A stretch of DNA of 64,000 bases from Micromonospora sediminimaris (GTDB lineage Bacteria; Actinomycetota; Actinomycetes; Mycobacteriales; Micromonosporaceae): the NCBI GenBank assembly GCA_900112325.1, contig FOLJ01000005.1, positions 254,134 through 318,133 of the forward strand, written 5' to 3'. Under the pieces are notes generated by a model that worked only from the letters and a program-made list of their open reading frames with translations, did no database searches and was not told where the DNA came from. A program made the position numbers and the translations under genes. How positions within the stretch are numbered: position 1 is the first letter of the stretch; each line of letters begins with the position of its first letter. Positions 1 to 8,404 of this stretch are shown piece after piece.

Positions 1-343
1 CCGTCACCGTCTGGTAGGTCTGCTCGGCCTGCTGGCGCTGATAGTCGTAGGTCGTCTCGCCGGCCAACTGGGAGGCGGTCGTCACGGACAACGCCGCCAC
101 CCCCTTGCCGTCGCCGAAGCTGCAGTTGCCGTCGTCGACCATGGACTGGCCGATCAATTCTGAGATCTGGGCTGCGGTGAACGGGCAGGGCGGGGCCTCG
201 GTGCCCGCGCCGTCGGCGGACACGTCCAGGTCGGTCTCCACATCCGCACCGGGGCCAGCCGCTGGCGGCGCAGGTTCGGCGCTGTCGCAGCCGGTCAGCG
301 CGAGCGCGGCCGCGAGCACTGCGGGCAGGATCAGTCGACGCAC
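1..343 (-). CDS. Secreted lipoprotein, 3' end cut by window edge
   Basis: This gene runs leftwards off the window; 114 codons are visible. It starts at GTG (complement of 341-343) behind a good Shine-Dalgarno sequence (AAGGGAG, 351-357 region). The N-terminus is a lipoprotein signal: two Arg, a hydrophobic stretch and the lipobox LTGC with Cys19 as the acylation site. A low-complexity Ala/Pro/Asp linker follows, then a domain with Cys at about 53 and 72 (PCPFTAAQIS and NCSFGDGKG), suggesting a disulfide-bonded exported domain. This layout resembles small actinobacterial DUF3558-like lipoproteins, but I do not assign a family. It is probably anchored to the outer face of the membrane. Function unknown. 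Confidence 0.8.
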   Translation of the reverse strand, partial: MRRLILPAVLAAALALTGCDSAEPAPPAAGPGADVETDLDVSADGAGTEAPPCPFTAAQISELIGQSMVDDGNCSFGDGKGVAALSVTTASQLAGETTYDYQRQQAEQTYQTVT

Positions 344-434
344 AGGTTCGGCTCCCTTCTGACGCCCGGCCGCCACCGGGCCGGGCTGTTCGACCACACC
401 CAGAACGGACGACCGCCGCTCGCACGGCACGGCT

Positions 435-463
435 GGACCGGTGCCGGCAGCCGGCACCGGTCC
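435..463. terminator. Palindromic hairpin downstream of LuxR regulator gene
   Basis: Perfect 14-bp arms (GGACCGGTGCCGGC at 435-448 and its complement at 450-463) around a single A. It lies between the stop of the leftward LuxR-type gene (537) and the start of the leftward lipoprotein gene (343), so it probably ends the regulator transcript. There is no T-tract, as is usual in actinomycetes. Confidence 0.5.
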
Positions 464-536
464 ACCCGAAGCCGGTCCGCCGGTAGTGACGTCTCGACGC
501 TACGACCACACGGCCGGCGAGGAATCCGGCGTTTCC

Positions 537-3338
537 CTAGCCTTTGGCCGTGCCGGTCGGCGCGCCGACGGTCGCCGCCGGCCGGTGTAGCCGTTCGTCG
601 GGTCCACCTGCCCGCGCCAGCGCGGCACCCAGTTCCGCCCGGCGGGAGATGCCCAGCTTGCGGTAGACCCGCGACAGGTTCGTCTCGACGGTCTTCGGGC
701 TGACGAACAGCTCGTCGGCGATTGCCCGGCTGGTCCGTCCCTGCGCGGCGAGCCGGGCGACCCGCTCCTCCGTGGCGGTGAGGTCCGACGGAGCGGGCGG
801 GCGCCCACCGAGCCGGGCGGCCTCGGCCCGGGCTCGCTCGGCGAACACCGTCGCGCCCAGGGCGTCGAACTCGACCGCCGCGGCGGCCAGTGCCTCCCGG
901 GCCGGCCGCTTGCGGCGGGACCGGCGGTGCACCATACCCTCGACCAGCAGACACCTGGCCCGATCCAGCGGCAGGACCTCCGGCGGCACGGCGGCACGCG
1001 CGGCGGCGAGGTCGTCCAGGGCAGCCGAGGGGTCGACGCCACTGGCGCTGTCCAGCAGGGCGCGGCTGCGCGCCAGCCCCAGCAGCGTCCAGGGGCGGGG
1101 CAACCGCCGGTGACGTTCCGCCAGCCGGGCCAGGGCGTCGCGCGCCGTGACCAGGTCGCCGGCACCCACGCAGGCCTCGATCCAGTCGGTCTCGAAGCGC
1201 TGTGCGAGCGGCTCGGCCAGACCCATCCGGTCGACCGTCGCGGCGAGTCGGCCGTACCCGGCTGCGGCGTCGGCCGTCCGGCCGGCGCAGAGCGCCACGA
1301 ACGCTGCCAGTTGCAGGTGGATCCGCCGGCACCAGTCGTCGTCGAGCTGCTCGGCCAGTCGGAGCCCCGCCTCGGCCACCCGTTGCGCCACGTCGAGTCG
1401 GCCACGGAGGGCGTCGAGCAGCCCGGCCAGCCAGATTTCCGCGGTCGCCTCGGTGCCCAGCAGCTCACCGAGCTCGCGGGCCGCCGCGATGTGCCGTTCG
1501 GCAGTCGACCACCGCCCCGCGAGCAGCTCGGTCTCGCCGAGGTGTTTGAGCAGGTCGTACTGCGAGGGCTCATCTCCCCGAGCGGCCGCCAGATCCAGCA
1601 GGCTGCCCAGCCGTCGTCGGGCCTGGGCCGGATCGTCGATCGACTTCCACCAGATCGCCGGGATCGTGCCGGCGAGCCACGACGGCTCCGGTCCCTCCAT
1701 CTCCAGCGCCCGGTCGAGCAGTTCGATGCGCGGTGGTTCGCCGGCCCGTACCTCGTTGAAGAACAGGTGCAGCAGCGCCGCGGCGAGCAGCGTGCGGTCT
1801 CCGCCGGGACCGGTGAGCAGGGCGATGGCTGCCTCGGCATGGGCCCGCGCCGGATCCGGCAGGTCGACGAAGAGCGCCAGGTGGGCGTGGATCCGGCCGG
1901 CCAGCGGGGAATCCGGACGGGTTGCCGCCAGTGCCCGGCCGGCTGCCTCGACCGCCGTGCCGCCGGACTCGTCGGCGCTCCAGGCGACCACCGCGCGCAG
2001 CAGCAGCGCTTCCGCGCGGACGTCGCCGCCGAACTCGGCGGCCACCGCCTCGGCGGCGACGCGTGCGCCGGGGTGGTCGCCGCACCCGAAGCGGCAACGG
2101 GCCGCCGCCAGCAGCCGCTGGCCTCGGCTGGCCACATCGTCGGCGGGCGTGAGCCGCGCCGCCGACTCGTACAGATTCGCGGCGGCCTCCGGCGCGCCCC
2201 GCGCATGTTGCCGGGCGGCAGCCGCGGCGAGGGCGTCGGCGACCACCGGGTCCGCCGTGGTGGTGCACAGGGCCAGGTGTCGGACGCGTTCGTCCGGGTC
2301 GGTCACCACCTCGGCGAGCCGGCGGTGCAGGCCGCGCCGGACGCCGGGTGGGATGCCGGCGCGGACCGCGGCCGCGTAGACCGGATGGGCGAACTCCACC
2401 CGCACCGCCCCGACCACCAGCAGACCGGCCTCCTCCGCGGCGTCGAACGCGGCGGGGGAGATCCCCGTCGCGGCCAGGTCCCGAAGCAGCGGTACGCCGA
2501 GCAGGGCGGCCAGCCGTACGGCGTCCCGGCAGCGGGCCGGGAGCCGGGCGAGCACCTCTCCGAGGAGTTGATGCATGGACGAGGCCACCGGTAGATCCTG
2601 TGCCGGCTCCGGTGGCTGCGGCAGGCGCTGCACCGCGCGGGTCACCTCGATGGCGACAAGTGGGTTGCCGGCAGCCTCCCGGGCGATCCGGGCGAGCAAC
2701 GAACGACTCAGGGTGGCACCGACCCGCTCGCGCAGGAGGTGGTGCAGGGCCCCCACGCCCAGCGGAGCCAGTGGCAGCCGGGTCAGCCGGCCGGGACCGG
2801 AGTCGAGCCCGAGCGGCGCGATCCGCATCGTCGGCGTGTTGTCGGTGCGGCAACTGACCAGGGTGGACAGCCCGGGAGCGACCCGGCGCAGCGCGAACCG
2901 CAGCGCTCGTTCGCTCGGCCTGTCCAGCCATGGCGAGTCGTCCACGGCGACCAGCACCGGCCGGCCGGCGGCAAGCACGGCCTCCAGCAGCGAGCGGGTG
3001 GCGGCACCGACCACCCGCTCGTCGACGGTCTCGTCGCTGTCCCGGGTGAGCAGCACCATCTCGGCCGCGACGCGCTGTGGGCGCGGCAACTCCACCACCA
3101 GGTCCGCCAGCGGACGGAGCAGGTCGGCGAGGGCGGCGAAGGGCAGCTCGGTCTCGCATTCGGTCGGCGCACAGGTCAGCACCGACCAGCCGGCCCGCGT
3201 CGCCTCGGTGACCAGTTCCCGGAGCAACGTGGTCTTGCCGATGCCGGCCGGGCCCTCCAACAGCACCGACCCCGGCTCGCGTAGTGCGCGCCAGGCCTGG
3301 TCGAACACCCCGTCGCGGCCGACGAGCGTACCCCGCAT
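537..3338 (-). CDS. LuxR-family transcriptional regulator with N-terminal AAA/STAND ATPase (LAL type)
   Basis: A large regulator of 933 aa. An N-terminal nucleotide-binding module carries a Walker A motif GPAGIGKT at residues 29-36 and a Walker B-like VLVAVDD about 100 residues later. A long alpha-helical, TPR-like middle follows, and a C-terminal LuxR/GerE helix-turn-helix of about 55 residues (LTATEERVARLAAQGRTS... SPKTVETNLSRVYRKLG). These features are typical of LAL (large ATP-binding LuxR) regulators, which sense a ligand or partner through the middle region and activate transcription. ATG at 3338 gives the usual family opening (MRGTLVGRD). An ATG at 3374 is also possible, and an ORF start at 3503 would overlap the upstream AraC gene. 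No target is evident. The very G-rich opposite strand is open but is a shadow. Confidence 0.88.
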   Translation of the reverse strand: MRGTLVGRDGVFDQAWRALREPGSVLLEGPAGIGKTTLLRELVTEATRAGWSVLTCAPTECETELPFAALADLLRPLADLVVELPRPQRVAAEMVLLTRDSDETVDERVVGAATRSLLEAVLAAGRPVLVAVDDSPWLDRPSERALRFALRRVAPGLSTLVSCRTDNTPTMRIAPLGLDSGPGRLTRLPLAPLGVGALHHLLRERVGATLSRSLLARIAREAAGNPLVAIEVTRAVQRLPQPPEPAQDLPVASSMHQLLGEVLARLPARCRDAVRLAALLGVPLLRDLAATGISPAAFDAAEEAGLLVVGAVRVEFAHPVYAAAVRAGIPPGVRRGLHRRLAEVVTDPDERVRHLALCTTTADPVVADALAAAAARQHARGAPEAAANLYESAARLTPADDVASRGQRLLAAARCRFGCGDHPGARVAAEAVAAEFGGDVRAEALLLRAVVAWSADESGGTAVEAAGRALAATRPDSPLAGRIHAHLALFVDLPDPARAHAEAAIALLTGPGGDRTLLAAALLHLFFNEVRAGEPPRIELLDRALEMEGPEPSWLAGTIPAIWWKSIDDPAQARRRLGSLLDLAAARGDEPSQYDLLKHLGETELLAGRWSTAERHIAAARELGELLGTEATAEIWLAGLLDALRGRLDVAQRVAEAGLRLAEQLDDDWCRRIHLQLAAFVALCAGRTADAAAGYGRLAATVDRMGLAEPLAQRFETDWIEACVGAGDLVTARDALARLAERHRRLPRPWTLLGLARSRALLDSASGVDPSAALDDLAAARAAVPPEVLPLDRARCLLVEGMVHRRSRRKRPAREALAAAAVEFDALGATVFAERARAEAARLGGRPPAPSDLTATEERVARLAAQGRTSRAIADELFVSPKTVETNLSRVYRKLGISRRAELGAALARAGGPDERLHRPAATVGAPTGTAKG

Positions 3339-3418
3339 GGTGCGATTCTGGCACCGATGAGGTGGAGTGGCCATCGTGCGGACGGTGGCCCACCGCGGGC
3401 GGTCGGCCAGGGTGGGCG

Positions 3419-4477
3419 TCAGGCGTGCAGGGTGCGGCTGGGCGGAAATCCGTAGGTGGCGTGGTAACGCGCGGTGAACCGGCTGTGGCTGAGGAACCCC
3501 CACCGGGAGGCGATCGCGGAGACGGTCTCCTGGCGGGGGTCGGCCTGCACGAGGTCACGGTGGGCGCGGTCGAGCCGGACCCGGCGCAGGTGCGCCATCG
3601 GGGTGGTGTCGAGGTGCCGGCGGAACGCCAGTTGCAGGGTCCGCAGCGAGACCTGGGCGGCGGCGGCGATGTCGGCTGCGCCGATGTCGCGGTCGGCGTA
3701 CTCCTCGATGAAGGCCGTGGCGCGGCGCAGCGTGGCGGTGGTTGCGGCCCGCCGGTCGATGGCCTGTGGCCAGCGTGTGGTGGAGTTGGGGAAGACCGCC
3801 AGGGCCGAGGCGGCCAGCATCCGGGCCGCGTTGGCGATGACCAGCGGTTCGCGGTACGCGTACGGGTTGCCCAGGACGACGTGGTTGAGGTAGCTCGTGG
3901 TGTGCCGCCACAGTCCGGCCAGGGCCGGGGAGGCGGGGGACAGACCGCCGAACTGGACCGCCCTCACCCGCCCGGCGGACGCGGTGCCGGTCACCCGGTC
4001 CAGCACGGCGAGGTCGAGCAGGCATACGCTGACCCGGCCCGGCAGCCAGCGCAGCGAGCAGGGAAGGTCGGGGAGGGTGGCCAGGAAGACGTCGCCCGGG
4101 CTGTACCGGCCGTACGCACCGGCGCTTGAGCGGTCGACGCGTCCGTTGAGGACCTCACAGATCACCAGCGCGGCGGGCGGTTCGACATCGATATCGAGCT
4201 GGGTGGACTGTTCCAACGACTCCAACCAGAACGAGCCCGCGTCGACCCGGTGGTGGCGGAACCGGTAGCGGACGCCGGGGGCCGCGCGGAGGGCGACCTT
4301 GGAGCGGTAGGCGTACGCCAGGAAGTCGCGGATCGTCTCCGGGTCGCGGCTGTCGAACCGGTGGGCAATCGGAACCTTCGTCTTCAATACGTCTCCATCG
4401 ACCTGGACGGAGGGCGCTTCGGCACGCCGGGACGATGCCCCGGCGAGACGTGGTGGATCCGGAGAGCGATAGGACAT
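3419..4477 (-). CDS. AraC-family transcriptional regulator
   Basis: A 352-aa regulator. The N-terminal about 230 residues resemble the AraC-binding-like (cupin-type) sensory domain seen in regulators such as XylS/FeaR relatives. The C-terminal about 100 residues form the AraC double helix-turn-helix: first helix pair around DIGAADIAAAAQVSLRTLQ, second around ETVSAIASRWGFLSHSRFT, ending RYHATYGFPPSRTL. It lies 80 bp upstream of the LuxR-type gene in the same direction and may be co-transcribed with it. The start ATG at 4477 has only a weak ribosome site; shorter starts inside the first 30 residues are possible. The ligand and regulon cannot be told from the sequence. Confidence 0.87.
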   Translation of the reverse strand: MSYRSPDPPRLAGASSRRAEAPSVQVDGDVLKTKVPIAHRFDSRDPETIRDFLAYAYRSKVALRAAPGVRYRFRHHRVDAGSFWLESLEQSTQLDIDVEPPAALVICEVLNGRVDRSSAGAYGRYSPGDVFLATLPDLPCSLRWLPGRVSVCLLDLAVLDRVTGTASAGRVRAVQFGGLSPASPALAGLWRHTTSYLNHVVLGNPYAYREPLVIANAARMLAASALAVFPNSTTRWPQAIDRRAATTATLRRATAFIEEYADRDIGAADIAAAAQVSLRTLQLAFRRHLDTTPMAHLRRVRLDRAHRDLVQADPRQETVSAIASRWGFLSHSRFTARYHATYGFPPSRTLHA

Positions 4478-4719
4478 GCAGAGCCAGGATTCCCATCGAT
4501 GGTATCCACAAAGGAAGGACTCCCATGAAGTTTTCGTGGCGCATCCGTCGCGCCCGGTAGATCTCGCTCGTTGTCGATGTCAGGGGAGTTTTCGTTTTTG
4601 GGCTAATCGGTACGGCCCGGCGTGCGCGCACCGGGCTAGCCGACAACCCTCCGTGGCCATGATCATGCGAAGGGTGTCGAACGAGGGGTAGCTGATCGAC
4701 CAACGGGTGAAGGGGTGGG

Positions 4720-5376
4720 GTGTTGGAGACCAAGGATCCGACTGACATCGTCCGACTGGCGACGGCTGAGGCACGCCGGCGGATCGCCGGCGAGACAGAC
4801 CTGACCGGCATCGTGGGATCCCGCACGACCGACCTGGGTGGTGCCCTGCGGGACGTGTTGCGCTGCGCCCTGGTGGCGCAGCGGGTGGTGGCACCGACGC
4901 GGCTGATCGCGCTCTGCCGCGACCTCGCCCTCGGGCCGGACGCCTTCGACCTGCTGGGTCACCACCTGCTGGGCGCCCTGGTCGGCTACCGTCCGGGGCC
5001 GGACGCGTTGGTCCGGGTGGGCGGGGCGCTCGGACTGGCGCGACGGGAACTGTTCACCCATCGACATTCCGTGCCTGGTGATCCACCCCGGCCCGCCAGC
5101 CGGGTCGGCCGAGGAAACAGCGCCTCCGTCCGCTACCGCTCGGCCAAGCCGCCGGAGCATCTGCCCTCGCCGCCGAGCTGGACCTGCACCGGTTGCGGGC
5201 AGGAGTGGCCGTGCGCGGTCAAGCAGAGCCAACTGCTCGCGGAGTTCGGCGGTGCCCGCGCCGCGCTCGCTGTCTACCTGGGCTCCTGTCTGCTGGCTGC
5301 CGCCCGGGATCTACCCGGGCTACCGCTGGCCCGGGCGCGTAACCGCTTCCTCGGCTGGCTGCCCCGCCGGCCGTGA
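4720..5376 (+). CDS. Uncharacterised protein with C-terminal CxxCGQxWPC motif
   Basis: GTG start at 4720 with GAAGGGG just upstream; 218 aa. The N-terminal two thirds are Ala/Arg/Leu-rich and helical with no motif I recognise. The C-terminal about 60 residues read WTCTGCGQEWPC, then KQSQLLAEF, then a hydrophobic helix (ALAVYLGSCLLAAARDLPG). A very similar tail (WCCRADGQPWPC, RLLLRVEYDG, SIYLAGLMYDAMRDL) is encoded at 55273-55611 beside an XRE/DUF397 pair, so the two are probably members of one actinobacterial small-protein family. The clustered Cys residues suggest metal binding, which is inference. The gene is convergent with the coiled-coil protein gene, with a hairpin between them. Confidence 0.75.
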   Translation: MLETKDPTDIVRLATAEARRRIAGETDLTGIVGSRTTDLGGALRDVLRCALVAQRVVAPTRLIALCRDLALGPDAFDLLGHHLLGALVGYRPGPDALVRVGGALGLARRELFTHRHSVPGDPPRPASRVGRGNSASVRYRSAKPPEHLPSPPSWTCTGCGQEWPCAVKQSQLLAEFGGARAALAVYLGSCLLAAARDLPGLPLARARNRFLGWLPRRP

Positions 5377-5383
5377 TGAGGAA

Positions 5384-5412
5384 CCGTCCGCCGGTCGTCG
5401 ACCGGCGGACGG
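5384..5412. terminator. Bidirectional hairpin between convergent genes
   Basis: Perfect 12-bp arms (CCGTCCGCCGGT, 5384-5395; complement 5401-5412) with loop CGTCG. It starts 7 bp after the stop of the rightward gene and about 70 bp after the stop of the leftward coiled-coil gene, so it can end both transcripts. Confidence 0.65.
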
Positions 5413-5482
5413 GCTCAGGTCGCCTCCGGCAGGCTTGTGCGGACAGGCCGGTCGGCACGCGGCACCGCTCGGGGCGGCCCGA

Positions 5483-7219
5483 TCAGTTCGCCGCCGGCTC
5501 GGGCGCCCGATCGGTGTCGTTCGCGGCGGGTGGGGCCGGCTCGGCCTGGTCGGACTGCTGGTTCGCCGGCTGGCCGGCGAACCAGTCGATGCCGCCCGGC
5601 CCGCCTGCCGCCACCGCCGCCGCCGCGCGAGCCACCGGATCCACCAGCGGGCGGGCGCCGTGCTCAGGTCCGCCACCGGCTTTGCCCGAGCCTGGCTGCG
5701 GGTTGCCCGGCCGGCCGGTCGCGGCTCCGTTGCGCTCCTGGCCTGCCGGGGCGGCGGGGTCGGCCGCCGTCCGCTCCGAGCCCAACCCGGCCTGCTCGGC
5801 GTCCTCCTCGGCAGCGGCGGTCGCCCCCTCGGCCGGACCATCGGCCGCCGGGGTCACCTCGCCACCGCCCGCCGTGGCCGCGTCGCCACCGGTCCGGGAA
5901 ACCCCCAGTCGGGCGGCCACCATCGGGTACTCGGCGGTCTCGCCGCCACCGGCCGCAGCCGCCATCACCGCCGCGGCCGCCAGATCGGCGACCCGCTTGG
6001 CCTCCCGCTGCACCCGGGCCCGGGTCTCCTTGGCGTGCCGCTCGGCGGCCTCGGCCGCCCGGCGCACCTCGTCCAGTCGCTGACGCTCCGCCACGAGCTC
6101 GTGGCTGGTCTCCTCCAGCAGCTGCCGCAGCCGGTTCAGCTCGGCCTCGGTGGCGTCCTTGGCGCGGCGAGCCTCGTCGAGCTGCTGCTCGGCGTCGTCC
6201 AGCTGCTCGTGCAGCTGGTCCAGTGCCTGACGCTGCTCCCCGACCTCAAGCTGGACCGCGTGCAACTGTTCCTCGGCCGCCGCGGCCTGCTCGTCGCTGA
6301 GCTTGCGCACCTCGGCCGCCTGCTCGTCGGCGCGCTTGCGGATCTCCGCCGAGTACTGCTGGGCGTCGGCGATCATCGAGCTGACCCGCTGCTCGGCGGC
6401 GGTGCGTTGCGCGGCCAGCTCACGCTCGACAGCGGCCCGCTGCTCGGTCAGGTCCTCCTCGGCCGTGGCCCGTCGCTCGGCCAGCTCCTCCTCGACCGAG
6501 GCCCGCCACTGCGCCAGCTCCTGCTGGCTCTTCGACCGGGCCGCCTGGATCTCCTGGTGGATCTGGGTACGCGCCGAGGTGGTCAGCGCCTCCGCCGCCG
6601 AGCGGGCCTGCTCGACCTGCTGTCGGCACTGCTCGCCGATCCGCTGCGCCTCCTGCTGGGCACGCTCGTGTGCGGCCTCCCCGTCGGCGCGCAGCTTGTC
6701 GGCCCGCTCGCGGGTCTCGGCCAGTTCCGCGTCGGCCGTCGCCCGCAACTCCTCGTACGTCTTCTCGTGCTCGGCCCGCCGGGCCGCCAGTTCCTCTTCC
6801 AGGTCGGCCAGCGCCTTGACGGTGCGTTCCCGCGCGTTGGCGAGCGTCTTCTCCGCCTCCGCCTGGAGTTTGGTGGCCCGCTGGGTGTGCGTGTCGATGA
6901 TCGCCGCGGCCTGCTTCTCGGCCAGGTCCAGGATCTGGCCGACCATCGGGCCCACGTCCTGGAAGGTGGCCTTGTCCACTTGCGCCGGTCGCTGCCGCAG
7001 CTCGGCCATCTCGCTCTGCACCGCCTGGAGCTTTCCGCTCAGCTCCCGTACGTGTGCGGTGGCCCGGTCCCGTTCCGCCGAGATGGCGGCGAGCCGGCCG
7101 TCCATCTGCTCGACGTAGCGCTCAACCTGCCGTTTGTCGAACCCGCGCAGGGCGACCTCGAAATTCGGCCGCGAGGCCAGGTCGTCGCGGACTGCGAACG
7201 GCTCCTCGCCGATGGACAT
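5483..7219 (-). CDS. DivIVA-like long coiled-coil cytoskeletal protein
   Basis: 578 aa from ATG at 7219, preceded by GAGGATGGGG; longer in-frame ORF starts lack support. Residues about 15-60 match the DivIVA N-terminal pattern (FEVALRGFDKRQVERYVEQM). Residues about 60-430 are an almost unbroken coiled coil rich in Glu, Gln, Arg and Ala. The last 140 residues are a disordered Ala/Gly/Pro-rich tail. The architecture recalls actinobacterial polar-growth scaffolds (DivIVA, Scy, FilP), but this is not the canonical DivIVA, which sits in the ftsZ cluster and is shorter. It is probably a membrane-associated or filament-forming scaffold. There are no obvious operon partners; the divergent neighbour is the iron-uptake operon. 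Confidence 0.82.
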   Translation of the reverse strand: MSIGEEPFAVRDDLASRPNFEVALRGFDKRQVERYVEQMDGRLAAISAERDRATAHVRELSGKLQAVQSEMAELRQRPAQVDKATFQDVGPMVGQILDLAEKQAAAIIDTHTQRATKLQAEAEKTLANARERTVKALADLEEELAARRAEHEKTYEELRATADAELAETRERADKLRADGEAAHERAQQEAQRIGEQCRQQVEQARSAAEALTTSARTQIHQEIQAARSKSQQELAQWRASVEEELAERRATAEEDLTEQRAAVERELAAQRTAAEQRVSSMIADAQQYSAEIRKRADEQAAEVRKLSDEQAAAAEEQLHAVQLEVGEQRQALDQLHEQLDDAEQQLDEARRAKDATEAELNRLRQLLEETSHELVAERQRLDEVRRAAEAAERHAKETRARVQREAKRVADLAAAAVMAAAAGGGETAEYPMVAARLGVSRTGGDAATAGGGEVTPAADGPAEGATAAAEEDAEQAGLGSERTAADPAAPAGQERNGAATGRPGNPQPGSGKAGGGPEHGARPLVDPVARAAAAVAAGGPGGIDWFAGQPANQQSDQAEPAPPAANDTDRAPEPAAN

Positions 7220-7497
7220 GCCCCATCCTCCAGAGGATCGAAGAGCGCCACGCCGGCGGGCCGGCGGCGGATGACGCGCAACGTTACCGCTGCTCCGGCT
7301 GCTCTGTCCTCCCACCCCGGTACGGATTTCGCGTTGCCTGACGGGTGGTCCGGCATCGGCGTCCCGCCGATCGCACGTGGCTGCTTGTCCCGGTTGCACG
7401 CCAGGGGACCGGCCGGCGACGCGGCGTGACGTATCGACCCTGCTCACCGGCGTCGAGAGGGGCTGGTGGGGCGATGAAAGTGAGACAGACCCGCGTC
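7220..7497. other. Intergenic region upstream of iron operon
   Basis: Non-coding gap between the divergent coiled-coil gene and the siderophore operon. I see nothing clear here beyond the ribosome site of the leftward gene. The promoter and iron box at its right edge are listed separately. Confidence 0.5.
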
Positions 7498-7525
7498 TTG
7501 ACACGTACTTAGGTTAGGTTAGCCT
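7498..7525 (+). promoter_or_regulatory. Promoter of siderophore uptake operon
   Basis: A consensus -35 TTGACA (7498-7503), 16-bp spacer and -10 TAGCCT (7520-7525). The predicted transcription start falls at about 7532, the A of the first ATG, so the transcript would be leaderless. The iron box covers the spacer and -10. Confidence 0.65.
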
Positions 7526-7527
7526 AA
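7509..7527. promoter_or_regulatory. Iron box (DtxR/IdeR/DmdR operator)
   Basis: TTAGGTTAGGTTAGCCTAA matches the 19-bp DtxR/IdeR consensus (TTAGGTTAGSCTAACCTAA) at 17 of 19 positions and is an imperfect palindrome. It overlaps the -10 region, the right position for an Fe(II)-loaded repressor to shut off the siderophore transporter. Confidence 0.88.
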
Positions 7528-7531
7528 CCGC

Positions 7532-8365
7532 ATGTCGAGCGGACTGATGACGAACGACGCCGAGCAGAGCCTACGCGGTGTCGACCTGCGCCTGGGCTAC
7601 CACGGCACCACGGTGGTGCACGGTGCTGCGATCACCCTGCGTCCTGGCACGGTGACCGCGCTCGTCGGCCCCAACGGCAGCGGCAAGTCCACCCTGCTGC
7701 GGGCATTGGCCCGGCTGCATCCGCTCGACAGCGGCACGGTGCTCTTCGCCGACGGCATCGCCGCCGCGGGTCTGCCCGCCAAGGAGTACGCCCGCCGGGT
7801 CACCCTGCTCGCCCAGAGCCGGCCGGTCCCCAACGGCGTCACCGTCCGCGACGTCGTCGGCTACGGCCGCCACCCCTACCGGGGCCGGTGGCGCGCGGAC
7901 GACCCGGACGGCCCGGCCGCCATCGCCCGCGCGATGGAGGTCACCGGCGTCAACGCCATGGCCGGCCGGCCCGTGGACGAACTCTCCGGCGGCGAACTCC
8001 AGCGGGTCTGGCTGGCCACCTGCCTGGCCCAGGACACCCCGGTGCTGCTGCTCGACGAGCCCACCACCTTCCTCGATCTGCGCTACCAGGTCGGGATTCT
8101 CGATCTGATGCGTGACCTCGCCGACGATCACGGCGTCGCGGTCGGCGTCGTGCTGCACGACCTCAACCAGGCCGCCGCGGTGGCCGACGAGGTGGTCCTG
8201 CTGCACGGTGGCCGGGTCCGCGCCACCGGTACCCCGGCCGAGGTCTTCACCGAACACGACCTGACCGAGACCTACGGCATCCGGATCGAGGTCAGCACCG
8301 ACCCGCTCAGCGGGCTGGTGACGACCCGTCCCGTGGGCCGACACCTGGCCCGAATCCCGGTCTGA
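7532..8365 (+). CDS. Iron-siderophore ABC transporter ATP-binding protein (FecE/FepC-like)
   Basis: 277 aa. It hydrolyses ATP to drive ferric-siderophore import through the fused permease encoded two genes downstream. Walker A GPNGSGKST is at residues 46-54, signature LSGGE at 151-155, Walker B VLLLDEP at 171-177 and an H-loop in VLHDLNQ near 208. All are intact, and the length is normal for the family. First ATG 7532 has no ribosome site but sits at the predicted transcription start, so leaderless translation is likely; ATG 7547 is the alternative. It is first gene of an operon with the binding lipoprotein (39 bp later) and permease. Iron repression is expected from the iron box. Confidence 0.93.
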   Translation: MSSGLMTNDAEQSLRGVDLRLGYHGTTVVHGAAITLRPGTVTALVGPNGSGKSTLLRALARLHPLDSGTVLFADGIAAAGLPAKEYARRVTLLAQSRPVPNGVTVRDVVGYGRHPYRGRWRADDPDGPAAIARAMEVTGVNAMAGRPVDELSGGELQRVWLATCLAQDTPVLLLDEPTTFLDLRYQVGILDLMRDLADDHGVAVGVVLHDLNQAAAVADEVVLLHGGRVRATGTPAEVFTEHDLTETYGIRIEVSTDPLSGLVTTRPVGRHLARIPV

Positions 8366-8404
8366 GCACAGACCGTTCACGACACCCACCCGAGAAAGAA
8401 CATC

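Noticed and set aside
927..2594. Long rightward ORF (555 aa) across the LuxR-type gene
   Set aside because: It is the antisense shadow of a convincing LuxR regulator; Arg/Gly/Pro-rich, no domain, no ribosome site.
4476..4691. 71-aa ORF between the AraC and the Cys-motif genes
   Set aside because: No ribosome site or domain; it overlaps the AraC start and reads as intergenic.
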